DNA of 64,000 nt from positions 36,166,862 to 36,230,861 of the forward strand of contig CM017561.1 of assembly GCA_007844125.1 (NCBI GenBank). Direction: 5' to 3'. The notes under the pieces were generated by a model that made no database searches, had not been told where the DNA came from, and saw nothing but the letters and a program-made list of their open reading frames with translations. Every line of letters begins with the position of its first letter. Position 1 is the first letter of the stretch. Source of the stretch: Sinonovacula constricta (Eukaryota > Mollusca > Bivalvia > Cardiida > Solecurtidae). The position numbers and the translations under genes are program-made. Below are positions 13,021-26,219 of this stretch, piece after piece.

Positions 13021-14180
13021 GTACATTTGTTATGCTGGCGTCACAAAACAGGTTTTGTTGGCCTAATATATTAATACTAGTATGCCAACAAACCATTCAA
13101 TAAGCAGAAAATATTCTGTTACGCCGGCATAACAAAAGAATTTATATACATTTTCATAGAACATAATGGCAGATTTTTTGTTCTAATTGAATAGTATCTT
13201 AGGCAGGCAGAAGGTACTTCATGTACATTTTCATTTGCTATAATGTCATAACAGAATGGTTTCTTCTTATTGAATACTAGTAGTAGCCTAACAATATTTC
13301 TGGACATTGTTATGCTGACATAACAGAATATTTTCTTGATACTGAATTGAATGCACTTTTTGTATATTTGTTCGTTTGTTATACCAGCATAACAGTATAT
13401 TTTGTTTTCAGTAGTATGTTGACGTAACATTTTTTTTGCTCAATTTTCTTTTGTTATGCCAGCATAACAGAATACATTTTCTTATTGAATAGTAAACTGA
13501 CCTGACAGTTTTTTCTGTACATTTTCAATTGTTATGCCAGCAAAACAGAACAGTTCTTTCGTATCCAATAGTATTATGGCCTAACATTTTTTTTACATTT
13601 TCATTTGTTATTCCAGCATAACGGAATAGATTTTCTTGTTAAATAGTAAATTGGCCCGAGAGTATTTTATATACATTTTCGATTGTTTTGCCAGCATAAC
13701 AGAACAGTGCTTTTCCTATTTAATAGTAAATTAGCCATACAGTATGTTTGTACATAATTATTTGTTATGCTGGCGTAACAGAATAGATTTTCTTATTGAA
13801 TAGTAAATTGGCCCCACAGTATTTTTGTACATTTTCGATTGTTATGCCAGCATAACAGAAGTTTTTTCTTATTCAATAGTAAATTAGTCTATTTTCTGTT
13901 CATTTTCACTTGTTATGCAGGCATAAAAGAACAGTTTTTTTCTTATTCAAAAGTAGCTGGGCTAATAGGTTTTTTTTTACATTTTCATTTGTTTTACCAG
14001 CATAGCAGAATAGATTTTCTTATTGAATAGTAAACTAATCTGACTATTTTCTGTACTTTTTTATACTTGATTTCTGTATATTTTCACTTGTTATGCTGGC
14101 CTAACAAGTTTCTTCTCACTGGATAGTATGTCAGTCTAACAGTTTTATTGTTCCTTTCAATGGTTAGGCTGGCATTACAG
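13021..14180. repeat. Tandem array, about 77-bp unit with palindromic core
   Basis: About 15 diverged units, each with a core like GTTATGCCAGCATAAC, an imperfect dyad, followed by AGAACAG, TTTTCTTATTCAATAGTAAA and TGTACATTTTC. Cores begin near 13029, 13118, 13238, 13309, 13378, 13453, 13531, 13607, 13685, 13763, 13841, 13912, 13991, 14090 and 14163. Spacing is 75-79 bp in the middle and more irregular at the ends. The dyad is among the best-preserved parts. Frames at 13119-13430 and 13839-14030 lie inside the array and are not genes. Confidence 0.9.
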
Positions 14181-14734
14181 AAATAATATATAAATATATA
14201 TTGCTTAGCCTTGATGTATTTCATATAGTTTGTGATATCCAATCTTTGCATTTGCATATATATTGAAGTTTAATACTGTAGCATGTTGTTCCTTATTTAT
14301 GTTGCCCTTTGTCTAGTATTGGTCAAAATGTTTGATGCTGTACATGTAATTATACGGCTAAAATGGCCTTTTCAAATGAAATATTTTGGAAAGTGTAAAT
14401 TTGACCCACATATCAGGATATCCATTTATCCAAAATGATGACTTCCAATTAGGAATGATTAAACATTCCATTTAAAAAAGACGTGTTTTCTGTTTCTACC
14501 TTTTCTGGTGAAACAATGAAAAAATTGTAATAAAAATTCATCTTGCTGGAAGTTATCACCATTGGCATATGCAGACTTGATATACAGAGGTTATTTTTCA
14601 CACACAGTGGGTTGGCCTTACTTCTTAACCATGGCCCTGCAATAAAATAGAATAAGAATATTATCATTTTAAATGGCTCAACATAAGTTGTAAGTGCAAT
14701 GAGTTTACTTCTTTTACTGTCAACATCATTATCT
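14181..14734. other. No gene recognised
   Basis: AT-rich sequence. The minus frame 14449-14775 (108 codons) contains an acceptor-like TTCTATTTTATTGCAG but no domain I recognise, and its start lies in a SINE head. Confidence 0.45.
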
Positions 14735-14945
14735 TTAGTAGCTTCGTGGTTATTCACCACATTGTGGCTGTTCATTCCCTCACAGCATGGGTTTGAATAT
14801 CATTTGACTGCTTAAGGTAAACAACTCATGTGGTTAGGTGTTACCTTTAGTGTGGGCTGGTTCTTTTCCGAAATTTACCCACTAATAACACCTGACCATT
14901 ATTGCTTTGCCGTGATTAATTAAACAAACAAAAGAAACATAAAAA
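14735..14945 (+). mobile_element. Degenerate tRNA-derived SINE
   Basis: The head contains TAGCTTCGTGGTTA (box A-like) and GGGTTTGAATATC (box B-like). The body has GTGTGGGCTGGTTCTTTTCC and ends with GATTAATTAAACAAACAAA, similar to the ..GTTAAAC.. A-rich ends of molluscan SINEs. Confidence 0.5.
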
Positions 14946-16740
14946 AACACAATCTACAAGTAACCTCGATTCGCAGATTTGTCTGTATATATCGAGACCT
15001 CACAAGACTTTTCAAGTTCAAGCTGCCCTTGGTATCATACTTACTACATTGTTTACTCTAGTATATGTAGTTATCAAACGAGAATAAAAATGTGTTTAAA
15101 AAAAACAAGTGATGAAAAAAATTGTTGCCAATATTTTTCACAAAGTTGTTCTTATACCCAACCTATCTGCCATGTAAAATAGCGGATTTTAACATGAATT
15201 GTTAAAATATGATTTAGTTTTCACTATCTAGTGCATTTAGTAATTACAATTTACATTCATGAATGAAAACCATGTGGCCAAAGAAAATTTAGTTTGTAAA
15301 GCCCTTGTTCAAGACACACGTATTATAGCTTATGACTCACTGGTACTTCTTCCTCAAACATGCCTATTATGGTGTATATGTTCTTTTAGTGGCTAATTAA
15401 ATACTAAAACCTATGCATTTTCTCATGTATTAGTGAAAATTGTTTCATCTTAAAACAAATATCAAGTAAACTAAAAATCCCTAACTTTTCTGTTGTTTTG
15501 TTCACACTAACCCTTAGTACTGTGAATCAAGGCAAGTCAAGTATACGTCATTCCCAAAAGTGTCATCTTAGGTTGCTAGGTTGGTTGTGCCCTCCAGTGA
15601 CCTGACTCCAGGGCAGAGGGCCATGGCTTTAATTTTTCCCGGGTGAAAGGGATATTTCCAGTTTAGTGTACTTCAATCTAAAATAATGTACTTTAATCTA
15701 AATTAAAGTATGTACATTTTAATGCTTTTGGGGATAAGTGATGGTTGTCAAGATATTTGGATTGACACCCAACACCATTTTCTGTCAAAATGATAGTTTC
15801 ATTTGTCAATGGAAATGCCTGGTCTTTGACTGAAGTAGTTTTAGATAAAGATATTTATTAAATATTGTAAATTCCAGCAGAGGCTCTACCATATAAACGA
15901 ATAGGTACAGTAGGCTTTAGCATAACCCTGCCTCCATTGACTGACTCTGAGTTTGCAACATTTTGCACAGATCGCCCGGCCTCTAACACTATGTACTGGT
16001 AGTTAGACTAGAAACTTCTTACTCCTGATAAATTTTACTTTCATTACATATCAAGTGGAGGAGTTGAACTTTGTCCACCATTTTGGAACTAGTTTCAGTT
16101 TGCCTATTACTTACATCCGAGTTTATTTCGTAGAAATGAACGAGGAGTTCTTAATACGATTCTAAGGAGCAGTTGGTTTTTAACCAGGTAGACCCGAGTT
16201 GTCGTTCTTCAACTAAACGGAAATGGACCCAGCTAACCAAATAGGGAAACACGAATTCTGGTACCTGTTTTTTAACAAAGACAATAGAAAAATAATTATT
16301 GTTTATTTGTACATAAAATAATAAAAAACAACATAATTTCAAAATGCGCGATTATAAAGATCTATACAGTACAGTATGCATAACATTAAATCAGTTAAGC
16401 ACATACAGTTTAATTTATTTTATCGAGAAACCTATCACTAAACAATAATTGCAATGCAATTACATACATCTGTTTTCTTACTTGTATGTAGTTATTAGCA
16501 ATTTATTTTAACTGACAAAATACCTTAGACGTAAACATGCAAGCATTTACAATTTACATAAATCATCTTTTTGATTTTATCCAAAAGAATGGTCATTCAG
16601 ATCTGAACATAATATGGATGTTAAATTTACAATTGTAAAAACGAAACAAACAACAACAAAACAACCATAACAAACCAGAATTTACCGAGTTGTGGTTGAT
16701 ATTCACGTTAACAATTTTAGCGGGTACCAATTATTTGAGA
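14946..16740. other. No gene recognised
   Basis: AT-rich unique sequence. One GC-richer spot at 15588-15628 can fold (GCCCTC paired with GAGGGC), of unknown meaning. Confidence 0.5.
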
Positions 16741-16744
16741 AGAC

Positions 16745-17285
16745 GTTGGGTTTTACGGCACACCGACAATTAATAGGTCGTAAAGCGCCGCATCTCTATT
16801 GGCATGTTGGGTTTTACGGCACACCGACACTTTATAGGTCATACTGCGCCGCATCAGAACTAGCATGTTGGGTTTTACGGCACAGCGACAATTTATAGGT
16901 CATACTGCGCCGCATAAGTACTAGCATGTTGAGTTTTACGGCACACCGACAATTTATAGTGCATACTGCGCCGCATCAGTACTAACATGTTGGGTTTTAC
17001 GGCACACCGACAATTTATAGGTCATACTGCGCCGCATAAGTACTAGCATGTTGAGTTTTACGGCACACCGACAATTTATAGGTCATACTGCGCCGCATCA
17101 GTACTAACATGTTGGGTTTTACGGCACACCGACAATTTATAGGTCATACTGCGCCGCATCAGTACTAACATGTTGGGTTTTACGGCACACCGACAATTTA
17201 TATGTCATAAAGCTCCGCATCACTACTGGTATGTTTGTCTTTACGTCACACCGACACAGGATAGGTCGCATGAGTACTTGTATGT
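16745..17285. repeat. 61-bp satellite array, nine units
   Basis: Unit starts at 16745, 16806, 16867, 16928, 16989, 17050, 17111, 17172 and 17233, all exactly 61 bp apart. Each unit reads GTTGGGTTTTACGGCACACC, GACAATTTATAGGTCATACT, then GCGCCGCATCAGTACTAACA. Units 3-6 alternate between GTTGGG..AAGTACTAGC and GTTGAG..CAGTACTAAC, giving a 122-bp dimer repeated twice nearly unchanged. The first and last units are the most diverged. The array is more GC-rich than its surroundings. The frame at 16692-16898 is array sequence. Confidence 0.97.
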
Positions 17286-17867
17286 CCTACATTGTTAAAA
17301 TATCCGATCCATAAATAACAATCAGAGATTCCATGTTAACGTTATGGACCATAATTATCACCATGCCATTCCCCTGTGCCATAGATCTAAATCTTTAGTT
17401 ATTAACCTACTTTATTTTAATTACTTGCCTTTAAGATATTTTTTTTTATGTCCTTGCACTGTAAAATGTATACAGCTCACATTAGAAGAAAGCATTTTAT
17501 TATTAATATAATTATAAGTTTTTAATGCCCAATTACATACTGTGAATGTATGTGTTAGTGCAAACAACAATGAGAAGCAACCTAGATTGAAGTGGATTTA
17601 CTTTATACTGTATTGTTTTCCATTCTTCTAACATATCAGACTAAACAGACTATAACCTAGTAGGTTTACTTGAAATCTTGCTTAATAACTGCTTGGTTTT
17701 TAAAGGGTTACAAATGTACATCTGGACTATCTTCTTAACTAAAATTCGTGCTTAACGGTGTGCAGTTGGACATATATGTACATGCTGTTGTTTAATCTAT
17801 AAAAATATCTCTTTCGGAGTGATCTCCCTTGAACAGACTTGTTCTTACTTTTACCTTTTGTATCGTT
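17286..17867. other. No gene recognised
   Basis: AT-rich unique sequence. Confidence 0.55.
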
Positions 17868-18262
17868 TAAACTAGTTACTTCTAATAGAAATATTTCTTC
17901 TCTACCATCCAAAGATTATAGGATATTATTTGTCAATGACGTGACAACTTTTGTCGTACATTTTCAAAATAAACAACAACAAAAAACAACGTCAGCGCTT
18001 GGAAATGTTTTTTTTTTAAAATTCAAAAACATCGGTTTTCTTTTCATCTTGCATTTCAAGATATCGAGATTTACTCTCTGTAAAACCGGTTTAAGCACCC
18101 CAGTCGTTCCCTTTTGCCGACTGACCGAACGGCAAATGTTGGGTTTGCTTTTTTTGTTAAATGTCCCATCACAGATTTGTTCTTACGTTTGCACGTAGCC
18201 TGCATATGACTTCATTTTCACAGTGATATTTCAAAGGTTATTTTATGTTGCAATGCTCAGTC
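17868..18262 (+). repeat. Dispersed element R1, copy 3a (second half)
   Basis: Contains the second half of R1: TTCTAATAGAAATA, GTCAATGACGTGACA, GTCAGCGCTTGG, AACCGGTTTAAGCACCCCAG with the hairpin, and TTTTATGTTGCAATGCTCAG. The first half follows immediately (copy 3b), so the two halves are in tail-to-head order. The 119-codon frame here is not a gene. Confidence 0.75.
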
Positions 18263-18545
18263 ATATTTCCTTATTCGTGATTGCAACAATGTCACCTGTG
18301 CAATGAGACGATCGTAAAACATGTTCCCGTGTATGTAATAAGCTCTACTTTTATTTAATTCATTTGAGTATTGTTACGTGTATTTTCCTTCGATCTACAT
18401 TGGATTTCGCTTCCTAAATTTCATTTACACATGAACTGGATGCTACAGCCATTTACATTGATTCTCTGGTCATGTTTATATTGGTTCACAAATTTAATTT
18501 TATTTACAATTAACACCTTTTTTTGTTCTTCTAATATTAATAATG
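18263..18545 (+). repeat. Dispersed element R1, copy 3b (first half)
   Basis: Begins TTCGTGATTGCAACAATGTC, then CGATCGTAAAACATG, TATTGTTACGTGTATTTTCC and ACACATGAACTGGATGCTAC, ending at TTTGTTCTTCTAATATTAAT. It is joined to the tail of copy 3a as expected of a broken tandem dimer. Confidence 0.75.
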
Positions 18546-20832
18546 AAAGCATTTACAACCAAATAACAAACAATAAACGCAATAAACAATGAAATAACTA
18601 AGCTGTTTGCTCAAAATTATTACTTAACCTGTATTTTCTTTTTTAAACTATTTATCTGCGGAATATTTAATATTTAAATAAAACAGAACAACAGACTGAT
18701 GCAATTGATATTTGGCATATAGGAAAATTTGATTAAACCAACAGTTGATGCATTTATATTCGACCAATTACTATTAGCTGTAAAAACCGAACTAAACATG
18801 AAGACTCTAAAATGGCACATGTCCGTTTGTATCCAAACATGTTCAAAACAGAATTGATATAGTAAAATGTTGTTCAAATCTGTTATTACTATTCCCAAGG
18901 TTGTTGATTAAGCAATATATACGTGTCATTTGTAAAAATGAATGGGTTCTACGGTATTTTTAACTAGAGAAATTTTCAGTACCCCAGTGCAAGGTAAGCA
19001 TTTACTATTTGCCATTAAACGTCATGCTTACAACGCATCTACTCGATCTCTGACCTTGCTCATGTTTTGATGTTGATGTGACTACACACTCTTAAATATA
19101 TAAGATAAATGTATGTCTGCATGTTGTTATTTGTCATAGTTTAAACTGATTTAGCTCGAAAAAACAACAACATCAACAACATACACTATTTCTGCGGTTT
19201 TGATGTTTTTACATCATCCAATTCTACACATTCACAAGTTCAATTACTGTTAATTCGTTGCCGTTCTTTAACAGTATCGGCACAGTTTGTGAACTCGTCA
19301 ACGAAAAAACATAACACTATACCATATAAATATCAAATTGATATATTCTATTTTGTTTTACAACGAGATAACGTGTACTATTTCTGGTTGAAAATTGGTG
19401 TACGAGTTGCTTCCCATAGATAAATCCTTCAATAAAAACTTAAATAATATTCTAATAAGGGTAGATGTTTAATGTTAAATTTAGTCCAAATAACAACTAG
19501 AAAAAGGATAGATAGAAGGAGAAAACGATAATATAAACATTCATGGTGACTTTCCTACTGAGGGTTAATACTTACCTGATTTGCCCAATACGGAAATAAT
19601 AAAATAATTCAAATACATTAAAACATGTGGGCTACATGCTCAAGCGTTTTTATTGTTATATGTTTTCTCTTTGCCATATTACAATACAACAATACATGAA
19701 ACGGGGTTTTACTAACACGAATACAGGTTTCAAATGCGTAGTATGTTCATTGTGGTATTTGTGTTTGTATCTATGTTGTTTAACCATTCTTAAAGTTCAT
19801 TGTTTCTGTTGCAAGTTCATGGTAATAAGTCAAAGTCATGTCGTAAGAGTAGCTCACCTAGTTTAGGAAAACAATTTACACAATAATCGTACCACCTCTA
19901 GTTTGTATTAGTATTTTGCATGCTGTCTGTAACAACAACGTTACAAACAATAAATGCTTAAATGTGTTCGTACAATAATTGGGTTATTACAACACTCAAA
20001 ATGTATACGCATTACCAGAGATAATAGCAATGTTTACACGTTAACAGTATAAGCTTTAATAAGCGTTTAACTTTAAATGCATTAATTCATAACATATGCT
20101 GTCGGTAATTTTAGCATATTGTATAACGACGGCGAAATTTTGTTTGGTATTGTGTGCGCACGTATTACTTTTATAACTTAGATAGTACAGGGTTGCAATC
20201 GGTTAGTATTTACGTTTCTGCGTGCATTCAACGTGCGCTCAGTGAGAATACAGTGTGCGTTCAGCGTGCATTCAGCGTTCAGTTAAGCGCATAAAATTGT
20301 GCATTTGAATTTCCGTTATGCATCTACTTAACATGTAAGAAATCATTAATTCTCTGAAATAGTAATAATAGAAACAAGGTAATTGCTTACAAATTACGGA
20401 CAACCTTAGACCGGATACAAAATTACCATCTATTGACAACTGCTTGCTAGGTAACACATAGCCAGGTTAAACTTCATGAAAAGTGTGCGAATTGGTTCGG
20501 GTATAGTTTTAGCAAACGTAGGTATTGATTAGATCTTAATTTTTCCTTCAACTAAAGTCAAAAATAAGTTTAACAGGACATAACTTAGCAGAAACATGCT
20601 TAATCATTGCCGTAAAGTCACAATCAAATTAAATTTCAGTCGAGAGTCAACAGCAAAATCTGATTAGGTTATTTTATAGCAAATAATACTATTAATAAAT
20701 ATCAACATGTTATTAGGTTTGTTTAAACGAAATAGTGTTATTAAAAAATCGGCATTTTTATTTGGACGGATATTTTTTGCTAAAACCCTTCCGTAAAGAG
20801 ATCTAGATATACATATGTAGCCGAATACAGTA
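18546..20832. other. No gene recognised; small GTGC/TTCAG repeat at 20218-20285
   Basis: AT-rich unique sequence. At 20218-20285 a run of related 10-12 bp phrases (CGTGCATTCAACGTGCGCTC, GCGTTCAGCGTGCATTCAGC) forms a small decayed minisatellite. Frames at 18674-18898 (minus) and 19627-19866 show no domain. Confidence 0.5.
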
Positions 20833-21470
20833 ACAATGTTACTTGTGCAGAGTGGCGGTCGTAAAAAATCTCCCTATGCATTTTATCTATGTTGTCATTT
20901 AATTTATCCTATAAGGATTGTAACGTGTATTTCCTTTGATGGACATTGGACTTTGGTTCTTCAATTCCATCTTGACATGAACAGGATGCTACCACCATTT
21001 ATTCGTCTGTGGTCACGTTTTTTCATGATTCAGAAAGTTAATTTTATTTATAGTCAACCATTTTTGTGTAGTTTTTCAAATCGAAATAATACCATATTCT
21101 TTTCTAAACACTATGTGGACATTATTTTTCAATGACGTCACTACTTTCGTAATAACTTATAGAAAATATCAGCGCTTGGACATTTTGAATTCAAATAGAT
21201 GGTTTTTCTTTTTTTTGCTTGCATTTGAGAAACTCGTCAGGAAGTGTGAGGTTAGATCTCTATAAAACCGGTTTAAGCACCCCAGTCGGTCCATATTGCC
21301 GACTGACCAAGGCGGTAACTGTCGGGTTTGCTCTTTTCGTTTAATGACTCATCACAAATTTGTTCTTACTTTTCGCTTGGCTTGCATGTGAAATACCTTT
21401 GTTCTGTGCCTTTTCGGAGTTTGGTATATGCTGCAATGCTCATAGGACTTTGTCATATATTCTTAGAATG
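20833..21470 (+). repeat. Dispersed element R1, copy 4
   Basis: The clearest single copy, about 638 bp, from ATGTTACTTGTGCAGAGTGG to GACTTTGTCATATATTC. It has all blocks including CAATGACGTCACTACTTTCG, TCAGCGCTTGG, AACCGGTTTAAGCACCCC and the hairpin at 21283-21307 (CAGTCGG paired with CCGACTG around a 9-nt loop). No coding frame and no obvious inverted ends. Confidence 0.85.
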
Positions 21471-22756
21471 AACTCACATTATATAAAGTTGAGATAATTC
21501 TAAACAGTTAAGAATCAAATCGATTCGAATGATACAGTTCTTCATTCTTAGCATTCCTATGCACTTGACTCGAAATTTAATGGGTCACACTTTATCAACA
21601 TAACTTTTTTATTTAAGGATCAGCACATACATCCCTATTTTACTGCTACCATGTTGTTGACACTTATTTTTCAGATTATAATAAACACTTCATTTACACC
21701 GGAAAATCACGCCTGAGGAACAATACTGTTCATAAACAGTCGTGATAAGATGAAATTAGGTTTGTAGTAATAATCGATTATATAATAATTGATTTAAATG
21801 ATGATGCTGGGTGATGGTGAAAGTATGTCATAAACTCAATAGAAAATGGGCGTGACATGAACATTTTTTATGCGCAGGCAATATTTGTTTGGTCATGCTG
21901 ATAGTGTCTATCTCATGACACAACTCTTCTCCGCTCACCCCTCTCACATCATGTTCACGTCATCCCCAATCCTTAACGTGTTTTCTGCCTCCTAGATTTA
22001 AAATGAATAAATTAAAACCTTAAATACTTTTACTTTTATTTTAAATTTTACACGTGTAATAATATAAATATTGGCCTATAGACTTCGAATACATGTAAGT
22101 TAGGGTAACATTTAAAGCCCATTTAATTGAACACAACAACTTTCTGAAATAAGGTTTGTAGCTAAAATTGTTTCGACCGGTGTCGCGATACAAGTTTTAT
22201 TAATAAAGTGGCACGTTTTCAAAACGACGAAATGGTGTAACAGAAAGAACAAGTCAGCAACAAACAAGTACAATAATGTTTTATTTTAATACACAATTAC
22301 ATATATGGCGTAATAAAACAATAACAAATAAATCAGACAAAATTTGGGAAAGCAAAAGAAATGTTAGCTTACAGTTTGTCCCTTTAGGAGATGTCCCTTA
22401 AACAGTCCGATTAATAATCCAACGTAGAATAATCCTGAAGATTTTTCGGTAGTATGTCCTCGTAGATACACACAGTTGAAATAATCCAAAGGTAGAACAA
22501 TACACGAATGTAATTGATATAATTCCAAATCCGACACTTTAATATTTATATCACTGTAGAATATAGGAAGTCCACGTAAGTTCCAACACAGAAAGATTTA
22601 ATATAAGCTGCAAGTATTTTCAAACCATATGTCCAAACTCTTGTCCCAACTTTTATTTTGTCCGCACTCAAATTTGCAAATGCTCACATAGTGTCTCACC
22701 TTGTGTTCAAAGTTATAAAGGATCTCCTGTTTATATGCATCCAATGGAACAAACAT
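21471..22756. other. No gene recognised
   Basis: AT-rich unique sequence with chance frames only. Confidence 0.55.
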
Positions 22757-22860
22757 ACAACCGAGTGAGCTAGTAGCGTAGTGCTAGAATCGCCAACGTG
22801 TCACTCCTCTAACTACTTACCCCCTCGTCTCTGGTTTCGAGCCCCATGCATTTGCAAGTG
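22757..22860 (+). mobile_element. tRNA-derived SINE fragment
   Basis: Tightly tRNA-like: GAGCTAGTAGCGTAGTGCTA at box A, CGTGTCACTCCTCTAACTAC, then box B GGTTTCGAGCCCC. Only the head and a few body bases remain. A G-rich GAGGGGGGCGGGG tract with a short TG run follows at 22933-22960. Confidence 0.65.
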
Positions 22861-24036
22861 TTTTTCTGAGCAAATTGTGTGTGCCTTTGGAAATTATTGA
22901 GATAGATAATTTCCGCACTATCGAACTAACAGAGGGGGGCGGGGTGTGTGTGTGTGTGGTTGGACCGTCGAGAAAAATCTTAAAGGGCGGACATTTGCAA
23001 CCCACCCCCACAAACACAATCCCTCCGCAACCCCAAACAGAATCGATCGGGAAATAACAATGAACACATAATAGACAAATCTATACAAAATAATAGTTGT
23101 AAATATTGTGAAATTAATTTCACAACGAAATGGTAATTATAATAATATCATAGAAAGGAAATCAATCGCATCATCTTCATATTATTTGTACAGGTCAATG
23201 ACCACAAATTACATTCTTATATATGGTTGGCCTGTTATTATGTAGCGGTTGTTGAATCATCCCCTTACTTTGTAATCACAGAAACTTTGTTCATAGACCA
23301 TGCATTTTGTTTTGTACATGTACAACTTATATGCTGATTTTTTGTAAAAAGTATATCGAATTGTATTGATGTAAACAGTCTTGAAAATATTAATTAGTAT
23401 AAGTTCTGCAAAATGAAAACACAGTATTAACATTTTCTAGCATAAAATGTGTTTAACTTTCATAATGTGTATTTTCTTATTACGCTACGGGAAGACACGT
23501 CTGGTAGACTACACATGATATGGCACATATGTAATCCTCGTGCAAATAGTCATCTTCGCGTATGTAATAGTAGTTTCTTACTACACGTTTTCTGAAGACT
23601 TGAATAGCAGAAATAATCTTGTTTATCTGGTAGCCATGAAATGGTTTATATTCTGATAATAAAGCAGCTAGATTAAAGTAAAAAAACCAAACAAACAACA
23701 GCATCAACATTAAAACATATCTCCGATGATTACAGCAATCCTGCTTTGAATGTAATTATATAAATTATATATATATATAACTGATATACATAATCAAATA
23801 GAACCTGAGACATTTTTCCTCTAAAATAATGACCAAGCAACCGATTGCAAAGAAAAATACTGTCAATTTTATTTTGACGAGATAACATTTTAATTTATAC
23901 AATTAAAAAGACTTTTCTTTAATTTGAGCCTATATTTTGATCATCAAGTATACAAACATTACAAACATATTTTCCTTGCAATAAATATATCCTGTATAGT
24001 ATTTTTGGCGTGTATGGGCCGTTGGTTTTAATGTTT

Positions 24037-24038
<2 letters not shown>
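22861..24038. other. No confirmed gene; one small secreted-like frame on the minus strand
   Basis: AT-rich. The minus frame 23480-23710 (76 codons) starts with a hydrophobic stretch (MLMLLFVWFFYFNLAALL), has an RKR tribasic site near residue 40 and three cysteines at the C-terminal end. This looks like a secreted propeptide but could easily be chance; no homologue is recognised. Confidence 0.2.

Positions 24039-24120
<82 letters not shown>
24039..24120. repeat. (AT)n microsatellite
   Basis: Perfect AT dinucleotide run of 82 bp. Confidence 0.98.
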
Positions 24121-26090
<1,970 letters not shown>

Positions 26091-26219
26091 TGTTCGCTTT
26101 CTTGACTATGATGCATCCAACTCGGTGTCAAGCAACACATACTTACTTTCTGTAGATGATCTTCACAGGGCTAGTGCTGATGCGATCTTTCCGAAAATCA
26201 TTTTAATCTTGACGAAAAA

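Noticed and set aside
13119..13430. 103-residue Cys/Tyr repeat protein
   Set aside because: Entirely within the 77-bp tandem array.
14449..14775. Two-exon minus-strand gene with acceptor TTTTATTGCAG
   Set aside because: The implied exon would be about 15 nt before a donor-like GTAAGG, and the upstream part is SINE head.
16745..17285. CRISPR-like array
   Set aside because: Units are contiguous 61-bp repeats without unique spacers, and the sequence is eukaryotic.
17839..18198. 119-residue protein
   Set aside because: Lies inside R1 copy 3a; other R1 copies have different, broken frames.
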